Made by a program: the position numbers and the translations under genes. DNA of 64,000 nt from positions 30,992,001 through 31,056,000 of the forward strand of contig CM069873.1 in the NCBI GenBank assembly GCA_036172665.1. The letters are read 5' to 3'. Within the stretch, counting starts at the first letter, position 1, and each line of letters starts with the position of its first letter. The DNA comes from Prosopocoilus inquinatus. Lineage: Eukaryota; Arthropoda; Insecta; Coleoptera; Lucanidae. Positions 56,361-64,000 of the stretch are shown here, piece after piece. The notes under the pieces were generated by a model, which saw only the letters and a list, made by a program, of their open reading frames with translations, searched no databases and was not told where the DNA came from.

Positions 56361-58052
56361 ATGTCCTTTGGAAATGAACGCCCAATTTTACAGCAATATT
56401 TACAAGGAAATCCTTCTTCAACAGTAACTACTAGCGTGGAATCTGCATTTAGAGAAACACAGACAGGAGTGGCAAGTACTGCTCAAGTAAATGTTTCTCA
56501 GAGTGCATTTACCACTCAAGCAAATGTGCCGCCTTCATGGTGGAATGAAATTGATAATTCCTCTTTCCTGTTGCAAGAAGGAATTATCAATGATTCTACA
56601 CTGAACGCAGTTGGTGACGTAATAGATCGTGTGGATTCTCGAGACATTCATTCCAGTCAACCAATTGTTAGCCAATTGCTGGTTCCTAGCCCTTTTATTC
56701 TTAATCAGCAATCTACCCAACCTCCTTTTATTATTCCACAACAATTAATCGCTACTTCTTCTTTAATGAAACCACCTCAAACTTCGAAACCACCAAATAA
56801 ACCAGTTTCCCCATCAAATAAATCAGTTCCCATTCTTAAACAACCCACTCAACCCCTTATTTCTTCTTTCCTTACGCAAACCAAACCTACTCAACCCCTC
56901 ATTTCTCAACAGTCAATAGTTACTCCTATTGTAACATCCACATCAGCCTCTACTACTTCGGTTGCTGTAACATCCGTTCCTATTTCTACATCGGAAACTG
57001 TTCCTATTACATCCGTCTTTACAACTCCGAGTGTCATTTCTAGATCTGTTATTTCTAAATCAAAAACTCCGAGTTCCATTTCTAAATCTGTTTCTAAATC
57101 CGCTTCTAATACTCGTGAACCCACACAATATTTACGCACCCTACGTGGCAACCAATATTCTCGTCTAAGGACCGTTAGCGACAAGTATGAAAGAGTGTGG
57201 TTGCCTAAAGCAGAATATTTGCAACGCAGAAGGGAACGCACAATGGAACGTAGATTGGAAAGAATTGCTAATGAAAGAGTTTTTCTTTCTTCTTTGCGTT
57301 CAAATCATGACTTGATGCATAGTGCGGAGTTGCAAGGTCAACTGAGTCAGTCGCAACCCCGTGTTGTTGCAGATAATATCCCGCTAAATCCTAATGACTC
57401 AGTTTCTGAAATAATTGATATATCAGACCGTTCAATGGAGATATCTCAATTATCACCAATTGGGAATAATAATAACACGAACTCATCAATTAATATTAAT
57501 CCAGTAATGATTAATAATTCTCCTTCTGTTCGTCGACCGAGGACTATTAATCTACCGAGGACTAATGTTAGTGAATCTGCTAATATTATATCCAATATTC
57601 AGAATTTGTCATCTTCACAATCACAACCGGAACTACTTATCCCACCCTCTCAAATTCCACCTTCTCGACTTCAGATTTCACCTTCTCGCCTTGAAATATC
57701 CTCTCCTAGTGTCCGAACCTCTACACCTATTCGATCCCTTTCCTCATCACAACATGTTATACCCCTTCCTTCACCCTCTCCCAATTTAGTGGGAGTTATC
57801 TCAACAGCAGTCCAAAATTATTATGACGGAATTATGCCTGAAGTCAGGAACTGTTGTTTAGAGGGTGAGAAAAATCTTAGAAAAGTCACGGATGAGTTGC
57901 AATCTTGTCGTGAAATTTTACGTACAGTTCGCTTAAGGTCTCCGACTGACCAGGCTTTAAACGAACAATATGACAAAATTTCCCTCATTCACAACCGTCT
58001 GAGCCTGATCCAAGATTTGTTTCATAATCTTGTCGCAGACATATCTATTTAA
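56361..58052 (+). CDS. Ser/Thr/Pro-rich protein with basic and helical C-terminal parts
   Basis: About 563 residues. The first 250 are low-complexity Ser/Thr/Pro/Gln with repeated ITSVFTTPSVISRSV- and QPLISSFL-like runs. Residues about 262-330 are strongly basic (LRGNQYSRLRTV, RRRERTMERRLERIANER). Another Ser/Pro-rich linker holds a repeated PPSRLQISPSRLEISSP motif. The last 85 residues (from YYDGIMPEVRNC) are helical and probably coiled coil. I recognise no family. A surface spike, tegument-like or DNA-condensing role is possible from composition only. ATGs at 56,352 and 56,361 are both in frame; I chose the second because the leader intron would end between them. Confidence 0.65.
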   Translation: MSFGNERPILQQYLQGNPSSTVTTSVESAFRETQTGVASTAQVNVSQSAFTTQANVPPSWWNEIDNSSFLLQEGIINDSTLNAVGDVIDRVDSRDIHSSQPIVSQLLVPSPFILNQQSTQPPFIIPQQLIATSSLMKPPQTSKPPNKPVSPSNKSVPILKQPTQPLISSFLTQTKPTQPLISQQSIVTPIVTSTSASTTSVAVTSVPISTSETVPITSVFTTPSVISRSVISKSKTPSSISKSVSKSASNTREPTQYLRTLRGNQYSRLRTVSDKYERVWLPKAEYLQRRRERTMERRLERIANERVFLSSLRSNHDLMHSAELQGQLSQSQPRVVADNIPLNPNDSVSEIIDISDRSMEISQLSPIGNNNNTNSSININPVMINNSPSVRRPRTINLPRTNVSESANIISNIQNLSSSQSQPELLIPPSQIPPSRLQISPSRLEISSPSVRTSTPIRSLSSSQHVIPLPSPSPNLVGVISTAVQNYYDGIMPEVRNCCLEGEKNLRKVTDELQSCREILRTVRLRSPTDQALNEQYDKISLIHNRLSLIQDLFHNLVADISI

Positions 58053-58247
58053 AAGATTAAGTTTGATTTAGTGTCTTAAGATTTAACTTCTTCTCTTAAG
58101 TAGATATGTCTGTGAATTATATTGTTGTTTAATGGTATGTTCCTCACATGAAGTTGGAAATGTTGTCGAGGTATTAGGTATGTTTTCGAGGATATAAAAA
58201 ATTATTTTTCTTTGTACAATTTTTAATAATTGTTATTCGTTTTACAG

Positions 58248-58720
58248 ATGAGTTCTTCACCAAACGTGCCTCTCGTGAAATCAATTTTTATGAGGCAAGT
58301 GGAACTGAAAGTGAGTAATCTAATTTGTATTTTACGGTTTATATTTTTGATTATTTACTTTTTCAGTTAATGGACGGAACTCTGATTAATGCGGAAACGG
58401 CGGTAGTTAATTATCGCATGGTTCATCCACGTATCGAACGGTCACCTTCACCCAGCTACACTCCAACGCCGCTAGCGGCGGCCACACCTGAACGAAGGCC
58501 GCCGGTGCAGCAAGTGGCGGCGCCTCAACGCATCCGCCTAAAAAGGAGGGTGTTTGCGCCGCCAGTGTTGGAGCCTCTACCTCGGCCTTTACCACTAAAG
58601 GTGGAGGTGGAGGAGGAGGAAAGGGGAGAGGTGGAAGTGGAATCCACGATGGATGAATCTTGGGTTCGTTATCGTTCATTACCTTTCAACATTTTAATAA
58701 CATCTTATTTTTTACAGTGA
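58248..58720 (+). CDS. Pro/Ala-rich protein, spliced
   Basis: Exon 1 (58,248-58,310) starts at an ATG directly after an acceptor (GTTTTACAG) and encodes 21 residues. A 56-nt intron (58,311-58,366, donor AAA|GTGAGT, acceptor TTTACTTTTTCAG) joins it in frame to exon 2, which encodes a basic Pro/Ala-rich chain (YTPTPLAAATPERRPPVQQV, IRLKRRVFAPP) and an acidic VEVEEEERGEVEVE tail. The stop TGA (58,718-58,720) directly follows another acceptor-like TTTTTTACAG; a terminal intron from GGTTCGT near 58,659 would reach the same stop but its donor is weak. An upstream leader intron (58,135-58,247, donor G|GTATGT) is also possible. Function unknown. Confidence 0.6.
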
Positions 58721-59008
58721 GGAGCATTAGAGCATTAATCAGAGTTTAGGTTAGAGATATTAATTTAGTTAGAGTTAGAAATATTAATTTAGTTAGAGTT
58801 AGAAATATTAATTTAGTTAGTTAGGAACATTAATTTATTATATTTATTTAAATAAATAATTTATGAGTTTTAAAGAGTGTTTATATAGCAGTTGATATTG
58901 ATAACTACAACACAGTAATAGAGTATCGCGTTTGGTAACGAGGAAATTAATAACGTGTTGTAAGGAGCAAAAATATTTTGAATATTTTTGAAAAATATTA
59001 TTTTAAAT
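58721..59008. repeat. Short tandem repeat in a spacer
   Basis: TTAGTTAGAGTTAGAAATAT followed by TAATT repeats about three and a half times with a 25-bp period from about 58,744 to 58,834. The rest is an AT-rich spacer before the ATPase gene. Confidence 0.75.
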
Positions 59009-59698
59009 ATGAAGTTTCAACAACAGTCTTTAAAGTTACCCGTACAAAATTTCGACGATGCAATCGCAAATGAAACCTTTAAACGTCACAGTGTTCTCTT
59101 CGGAGGATCAAGTAAACGCGTTATCATTAGCGGGAGCTCAGGGGCTGGTAAAAGTAATTCCTTAGTGACATTATTAACCCATCCGAACGGATTACGTTTC
59201 CAAAATTTATACATCTGCTGTAAGACCTTATCTCAGGGGAAGTATAAATTTCTCCGACATTTGCTATCAACAGTGCCCGAAATAGGCTACTTTGAAATTT
59301 CCGATATTGAAAAAATGGTGTCACCTACAAATGTAAAAGAATATTCAGTCGTTGTTTTTGATGATGTTCAGTGTACTACACAAAATTTAATTAAAGAATA
59401 TTTCTCCTTTGGACGTCATAGAAATGTTGACTGCTTTTATTTAAGTCAAACTTACAGTGCAATACCCAAACAAATGATTCGTGATAATTGTAATTTCTTA
59501 ATACTATTTCGTCAAGATTTCACAAATTTGAAACACGTTTACGATGATTACGTCAGCGGAGATATGACTATGGACCAGTTTCGTAATATCTGTTACGCTT
59601 GTTGGAAGGAACCGTTTGGTTTCTTAGTTATTGATACCGATTGTTCCATAAACGCAGGGAGATATCGTAAAGGATTCGACACGTACATATATCTTTAA
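59009..59698 (+). CDS. FtsK/HerA-type genome packaging ATPase
   Basis: About 229 residues. Walker A is IISGSSGAGKSNSLVTLL (near residues 32-50) and Walker B is YSVVVFDDVQ (about 112-121). A DCFYLSQTY segment (about 140) is the sensor-like polar motif of this class. It then has MIRDNCNFLILFRQDFTNLKHVY, typical of the A32-like packaging ATPases of Polintons, adintoviruses and large DNA viruses. It would pump the genome into the preformed capsid. I chose the ATG at 59,009; an upstream TTG in the same frame is unlikely in a eukaryote. The frame is intact and the length is usual for the family. Confidence 0.92.
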   Translation: MKFQQQSLKLPVQNFDDAIANETFKRHSVLFGGSSKRVIISGSSGAGKSNSLVTLLTHPNGLRFQNLYICCKTLSQGKYKFLRHLLSTVPEIGYFEISDIEKMVSPTNVKEYSVVVFDDVQCTTQNLIKEYFSFGRHRNVDCFYLSQTYSAIPKQMIRDNCNFLILFRQDFTNLKHVYDDYVSGDMTMDQFRNICYACWKEPFGFLVIDTDCSINAGRYRKGFDTYIYL

Positions 59699-59787
59699 AA
59701 CCACTACATTTTACATAGTTCTTTCATTTTTACATAGTTCTACAGTTCTTCAGTACTGTAACAGACGTTAAAGGATGCGGATGCACC

Positions 59788-61020
59788 ATGAGTAACAAAC
59801 TTAAAGCAGAATTAGCCACTGCGCGCGAAAGTTTGCGTACTAAATTAAAAACACTTAAATCCGATATTGCACAAGCAAAACATCATGCGGAGCAATCAAA
59901 AAAGTATCTGCAGACAACTTATTCACCTATTGTAGAGCCACTCCGAGATATTGTCAATAAGCTAGATGTTGTTCGCAGCGTATTACCTATGAAAGAGGAG
60001 CAACAGTCATACGAAGCCAGTGAAAAGAGATTGAAAGAGGAGCCAAAGAGTTCTTTCCTACGAAAAAGACCGATTTATAAATTGAGATCTGATCCTTCTT
60101 TCATACGAAGAAGACCGAGTTATAAATTAAAATCCGATCCTTCGTCGCGAATTGGATTGTCAGAGGAGCATGATGTGGGTACTTCAACGCCACTTGGACG
60201 TGAAATTAAACAACCTTCCATCTTAGAAGATGAAGAAATTCTTGAGGTTCCTCATGAAAAGTCCACATCTCCAACTTCAAAATCTGTTTATGAAGAAGCA
60301 GAAGAATATGACACCGAAAGCAGTAACCCCCCTGCGGACGAATCCCTGGCTCATGCTCGTACACTTCTAGAAGAACGAAAATCATTACTTCGGACTAGAT
60401 TAGAATCACCGCTGGTGGAAGCTGCCTTAGAATCGTATCATCCGTTAGCACGTGATTATGTTACACGATTTGAAACTGATGTAGAAAATGAATTCGATAC
60501 AAAATACGGTGTAAGAGAAGAAGATGAGAGATTGTTTGTTGGGAACCAGGAGCTTAAGTTTGACGGTCCCGATCTTGTAATTGGAGACTTGGCGTATAAG
60601 GGTACTAAAGGTTTATACGAGCTGGTTTTTAAGAAAAATCCAGAGAAATTTACGTTTCACGATGTGCGAGACTATAGAGATATATTGAGAAGAACTAGTG
60701 CGTTTAAAGTTAATTATAATCCCTCAGGGCGAATATCTGCAAGCAGAGGATTTAAATATGTGAATATTATAAAACCAATAATTCAGGGAAAACCACCAAA
60801 CGTTTGGTGGGCGCGAAGCTGGAAAACAGGTGGAGCTTTGGAGAAAAAGCTTGTACCTAACAAATGTTTGCAGTATCAATACTGGGATGATCCTAACGAA
60901 CTAGTAGAACGATTGCGTTTATTGAACGCATCCAAATCAGCAGGTCACTCCGCACATAACAATCAAAACAAATCTGGAACACATTGCGTGACCGTACAGA
61001 TTTGTAGCATCAAGATATAG
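59788..61020 (+). CDS. Coiled-coil protein with conserved Polinton C-terminal domain; 3' end lost by deletion
   Basis: The N-terminal 60 residues are predicted coiled coil (LKAELATARESLRTKLKTLK). Residues about 88-120 contain a duplicated basic unit (SSFLRKRPIYKLRSDPS and SFIRRRPSYKLKSDPS). An acidic linker follows. The C-terminal domain (about 240-395) has LVIGDLAYKGTKGLYELVFK, DYRDILRRTSAFKVNYNPSG and RLRLLNASKSAGHSAHNN, a domain I know from many uncharacterised arthropod Polinton proteins. Family similarity stops after the HNNQ near 60,966; the last 17 codons are antisense polymerase sequence, so the native C-terminus is lost. A 7-codon upstream frame (59,775-59,795) overlaps the ATG and may lower translation. 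Confidence 0.8.
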   Translation: MSNKLKAELATARESLRTKLKTLKSDIAQAKHHAEQSKKYLQTTYSPIVEPLRDIVNKLDVVRSVLPMKEEQQSYEASEKRLKEEPKSSFLRKRPIYKLRSDPSFIRRRPSYKLKSDPSSRIGLSEEHDVGTSTPLGREIKQPSILEDEEILEVPHEKSTSPTSKSVYEEAEEYDTESSNPPADESLAHARTLLEERKSLLRTRLESPLVEAALESYHPLARDYVTRFETDVENEFDTKYGVREEDERLFVGNQELKFDGPDLVIGDLAYKGTKGLYELVFKKNPEKFTFHDVRDYRDILRRTSAFKVNYNPSGRISASRGFKYVNIIKPIIQGKPPNVWWARSWKTGGALEKKLVPNKCLQYQYWDDPNELVERLRLLNASKSAGHSAHNNQNKSGTHCVTVQICSIKI

Positions 61021-63578
61021 TAAATATTTAGTTGCCTTCTTAGAGTCAAAACCATGCACAAATTTATTATTAGCGTTTTCGATTCTTTTAGTGCACATAC
61101 TCACTCCACCGCGTATACCCATTCTAAAAAAATGTAGCATATCAACATCTTGCAGTAACTCTAATTTAATTTTTGTCATTCTTAACATTGCATCCCAACT
61201 TAATCCTGGAGCGGTGAAAAAATGGCAAGGATCTAGTTTGTAATTATCAATACAAAGGTCTCTGAAATTTTCAAATACGTCTGCCAACAGTAAAACATCA
61301 GATGTTACGTATACATCACTGTAATCACCCACAGTTTTACAGTTAAATAAATTCCAAACGCGCTGTGCTCTCTCATAATCTTCATCACTTACGTGTTCAT
61401 CATACAGCACATCATAAAAATCTTTCTTAGAAGGTAAAGTGGCAAAATCTAATTTCATGAGTGAGTCAATAAAACAATACGGGAAAATTCCTTTTTGACG
61501 TATTAATTTAAACATCTCCTCATCGTTAAAATATTTTCTAATTTCCCTACATTGCCAATCTTCCAAGTATGAACTTAATTTCTCTAAAGACGATTGCATG
61601 AAACGAAAAGAATCTACAAATCTTATTTTGAAATATACTTTACGCTTTTTACCTTTACAGTCTGTCTTATCCCCCACGTGTATTAATTTCGAAAAGGATA
61701 TATATTTTTCCTTATTTTGTGCGATCACGTCCACATCTTCACCTTCTAATGCCATTGTCTTTACAAACAAGTGACTGTCATAATTAGAAAGATTATGAAA
61801 AAACACTGGAATAAATTTTGGTATTTTAAAATTAATGTTGCACACAGAGTGAGCAGCACCTCTAAACGCTCCCGATAAATGTTCGTGATCACGCACCTTC
61901 TCCTTAACATCTAATATTGGTTTTTCACAAATATGACACATTGTTGCACGGTCGTATGCCTCTTTTTCTTCTCGTGTTAAATCAGTCATCGGCTCAATTT
62001 TACTTAAATATTTATCGTAAATTTCTTTAATATCTTTTTCTAACCATTTTATAAACTCAGTGGCGGCATTCTCTCCGCGATATAACTTTAACATTGACAA
62101 ATTAGCATTGAAACTGCACTTAATGTAATATGCAAATGAATGAGGTTCGTGTTCATAACACTTAACAGTGAAAGATTTATCTGGATTTGGTTCTACTCTG
62201 TCCAGTGGTTTTAGCAATGCTTCGAAATCGGCATATATAACAAAAGGAAGTTTTAACTGTTTTTCAAAATTTTCAAATTGTAATATATTCTCTGGCAAAG
62301 ATTCACCATACTTATTTATTTTTAACTCTGTCGATGGTAAAACTGTTTTGATAACTTTACAGTCTTCCCTCTCGTGTCGTTGCAATTTTTCAATACATGG
62401 AAAATACACTAAACATCCTTCACAAATATATTTCTCGTGACCGTGATGTGAAGTCTGTTTTGACACTAAACGTGATAAATTTTTAATCCAACAATAGTGA
62501 GTATTTCCGTTGTTGTCATCAATTAATAATAAGTTTATATGAATATTTTTTCTATTTTTAGTAAAATGTAACGGTCCTACAACTTCATCAACCGTAACCT
62601 TACCATTATAATGGGAACCGAGTCCGTAGACATTTATAGAAATATTGTTCTTGCTTTCAAATTTCTTCACGTCACAAACTTTCAGTGGAAATTCTAGGTC
62701 AGTGAAATCCGCTACTGTGTTATAATGGGGATACGAAGACATCCTTTGAGGAAGACCTATCGGTTGACACATCGCTGACGTTATCGCACAGGCAAAGCAA
62801 GCGTTGTCGTTATTTCTAACATTTATGACAGCTTTCTTCGCACTTATTGAAGACGGTAATGGCATGAAGCTGGATGCTTTCAGTGGATTGTATTTATTAA
62901 TGTTGACTTCCATATATAAAATTCTGCACAAAGTCCATCCTGTAACAATATTTGCAACTTTAAGTTTTATTCTAAACGATTGCACCTATTATTTGTTTTA
63001 CCTGAATCTCGCTCCTGAAATTCCGACATTTTTACATGTATTTCGTTTACAAAATCACGATATATATTGTATATATCAGTTCCAAAACAAGTTATTTTAT
63101 TCTTGGTGTTAAAAGATTTTATCTCAGAACTTTCTTTAGAATCTAAGAAATATACTCCGAAAATTTCCACATTCCACTTTAATGCTTTATGGATGTCTAA
63201 TATACTTTGAACCAAAGTTAGTACTTTTTCTTGAATATTGTACATAAAATCCTCAACATCGACATAATTGTAAGGTTCCGTTATACGGTACGTTACGATT
63301 TTGTCTCCGAATGCACCAGCTATCTTCTCCACGCCGTTATCGACGACCACAAAAGCATTACTTTTATGTGAATTACTACGCAAATGTGCTGAGAAACACT
63401 TTCTGCTGACGTATATTTCACACACATCACATTTCATAACGTTCACCTGGTCAACAACTTTGGACGGTCCGGCAATTTCATCTAATTTCAAACGTTTTCC
63501 CTGGCATGACGTACGCAAATGACGATTCATATTATCGATTCGCGTAAATTGTTTGCCACACTGATTGCAATCAAACAT
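60937..63578 (-). pseudogene. Protein-primed DNA polymerase B, spliced, truncated after motif A
   Basis: Replication polymerase of the element. Exon 1 (63,578-63,002) encodes two C2H2-like zinc fingers (CNQCGKQFTRIDNMNRHLR and CDVCEIYVSRKCFSAHLRSN) and leads to EFQERD. A 62-nt GT-AG intron (63,001-62,940, phase 1) joins it to exon 2 from 62,939, which continues with WTLC...LYMEVNINKYNPL. Exon 2 holds the exonuclease motif YADFEALL, an HNH-like zinc segment (CHICEKP...DHEHLSGAFRGAAHSVCN), exonuclease II HNLSNYDSHLF, and polymerase motif A in LDATNLYGHAM. Similarity ends at 60,982; the remaining frame is antisense to the neighbouring gene. Motifs B and C (the K...NS.YG and DTDS blocks) and the thumb are missing, so no DNA synthesis is expected. 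Confidence 0.9.
62940..63001 (-). other. 62-nt intron in the DNA polymerase gene
   Basis: On the minus strand a donor CAG|GTAAAA starts at 63,001 and an acceptor TTGTTACAG ends at 62,940. Removing it connects the zinc-finger frame to the polymerase frame in phase 1 and gives an unbroken family-like junction (..ERDS-G-WTL..). The intron contains in-frame stops, so it is not coding. Confidence 0.88.
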
Positions 63579-63719
63579 GTTTTATAATTTTAATAAGCAC
63601 TATCACGTTCACTACGTTCAATAAGTTGGTAAACTCAATCTGAGGGTCAACCGTCGTCTGCGGATATCAAATTAAACACCTCCTTAAATAGGTACATATT
63701 CAATAACAGGTTGCGTCAG

Positions 63720-64000
63720 GGTTATTTCAAAACAATTACATTTGAGTCACCGCGCTTCAAGGTCCGTTACGAGGTCACCTCAGTCATTTCAAGGTCGCCT
63801 CAAGGTCACCCCAAGGTCACCTCACGGTCATTTAAAGGTCACCTCAGAGTCATTTCAAGGTCATTTCAAGGTCACCTCGAGGTCGCCTCAAGGTCACCCC
63901 AAGGTCACCTCACGGTCATTTAAAGGTCACCTCAGAGTCATTTCAAGGTCATTTCAAGGTCACCTCGAGGTCATTTCAAGGTCATCTCAGGGTCATTTCA
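63720..64000. repeat. Right terminal repeat region: AGGTCA-type tandem array with 88-bp higher-order unit
   Basis: From about 63,757 the sequence is a chain of 10-11-nt units of the form TCAAGGTCA(C/T)(C/T). An 88-bp block starting GGTCGCCTCAAGGTCACCCC repeats almost exactly (63,793 and 63,881). The array is the inverted counterpart of TGACCTTGA-rich sequence in the left terminal repeat and continues past the window. An upstream stretch, 63,579-63,720, is the polymerase 5' flank and contains TATTTAAG on the minus strand (63,690-63,683). Confidence 0.85.

Larger units (their letters stand above)
48232..64000. mobile_element. Polinton (Maverick)/adintovirus-like element, defective, extends past the window
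   Basis: The element starts at AGTAGTAGG (48,232) inside the Gypsy RNase H coding sequence; AG is the usual 5' terminus of Polintons. It carries the diagnostic set: protein-primed DNA polymerase B, packaging ATPase, adenain-like protease, major and minor capsid proteins, and a PLA2-like virion protein. Long terminal repeats of AGGTCA-rich sequence occur at 48.26-48.7 kb and, inverted, from about 63.75 kb to the window edge. A 6-bp duplication is expected for Polintons; the left copy would be GATGCG (48,226-48,231). The polymerase is truncated and no retrovirus-like integrase was found, so this copy is not autonomous. Confidence 0.93.

Noticed and set aside
58407..58679. Minus-strand 90-codon Pro-rich frame
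   Set aside because: Antisense shadow of the spliced Pro/Ala-rich gene on the plus strand.
62168..63522. Plus-strand open frames within the polymerase region
   Set aside because: Shadows of the minus-strand polymerase exons.
62967..63578. Independent zinc-finger gene upstream of the polymerase
   Set aside because: A 62-nt GT-AG intron joins it in phase to the polymerase; such fingers form the N-terminus of polymerases in related elements.
63750..64000. CRISPR-like array
   Set aside because: Units of 10-11 nt are contiguous without unique spacers; it is a eukaryotic terminal-repeat array.

Overview
This is 64 kb of AT-rich eukaryotic DNA, almost certainly from an arthropod and probably an insect. 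The evidence is the short GT-AG introns (56-171 nt), TATA boxes paired with TCAGT-type initiators, a Ty3/Gypsy retrotransposon, mariner, hAT and non-LTR relics, and a Polinton-type giant element. I recognise no intact host gene. The left two thirds are non-coding DNA full of transposon debris.

Layout. 1-43.3 kb holds no convincing gene. It has three hAT-type insertions with 8-bp target duplications (8,090-8,236; 19,409-19,786; 33,432-35,253), three long foldback elements (13,446-14,176; 31,220-32,701; 38,687-40,849), several small foldbacks, a tandem array with a period near 150-160 bp (11 kb), fragments of two non-LTR reverse transcriptases (14.5-15.0 and 21.1-21.85 kb), a mariner relic (22.1-23.0 kb), and scattered copies of a small element. 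One copy of that element carries a well-formed hammerhead ribozyme (30,111-30,173, minus strand). 43.28-48.23 kb is the 5' part of a Ty3/Gypsy element with gag and pol. 48.23 kb to beyond the right edge is a Polinton (Maverick)/adintovirus-like element inserted into the Gypsy RNase H region.

The most unusual coding feature is in the Gypsy pol. Between protease and reverse transcriptase lies a complete macrodomain of the TARG1/OARD1 (ADP-ribosyl-acceptor hydrolase) type, with the catalytic lysine and aspartate kept. Gag and pol overlap at a T TTA AAT slippery heptamer. Pol has one in-frame stop in RNase H and is cut off at 48,231 where the Polinton begins, so integrase and the 3' LTR should lie to the right of the window.

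The Polinton has one plus-strand gene block: an unknown spliced gene, a phospholipase A2-like virion protein, an adenain-type cysteine protease, a penton-type minor capsid protein, a 57-aa basic protein, a double-jelly-roll major capsid protein, two Cys/His proteins of unknown function, a Ser/Thr/Pro-rich protein, a spliced Pro/Ala-rich gene, an FtsK/HerA-type packaging ATPase, and a coiled-coil protein with a conserved C-terminal domain. A convergent minus-strand protein-primed DNA polymerase B gene follows. Together these are the virion-making and DNA-replication modules of a virus-like transposon. The copy is defective: a deletion near 60,967-60,981 removed the ends of both convergent genes, including the polymerase catalytic core after motif A, and no integrase is visible. 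Several genes show unusual expression signals: a start codon that would be assembled by splicing, a 62-nt intron in the polymerase gene, and an A AAA AAC slippery site directly before the PLA2 stop, leading into a protease frame that lacks a suitable AUG. The terminal repeats are built from AGGTCA-type motifs and a near-perfect terminal hairpin.

All calls are from reading the sequence; no database search was run.
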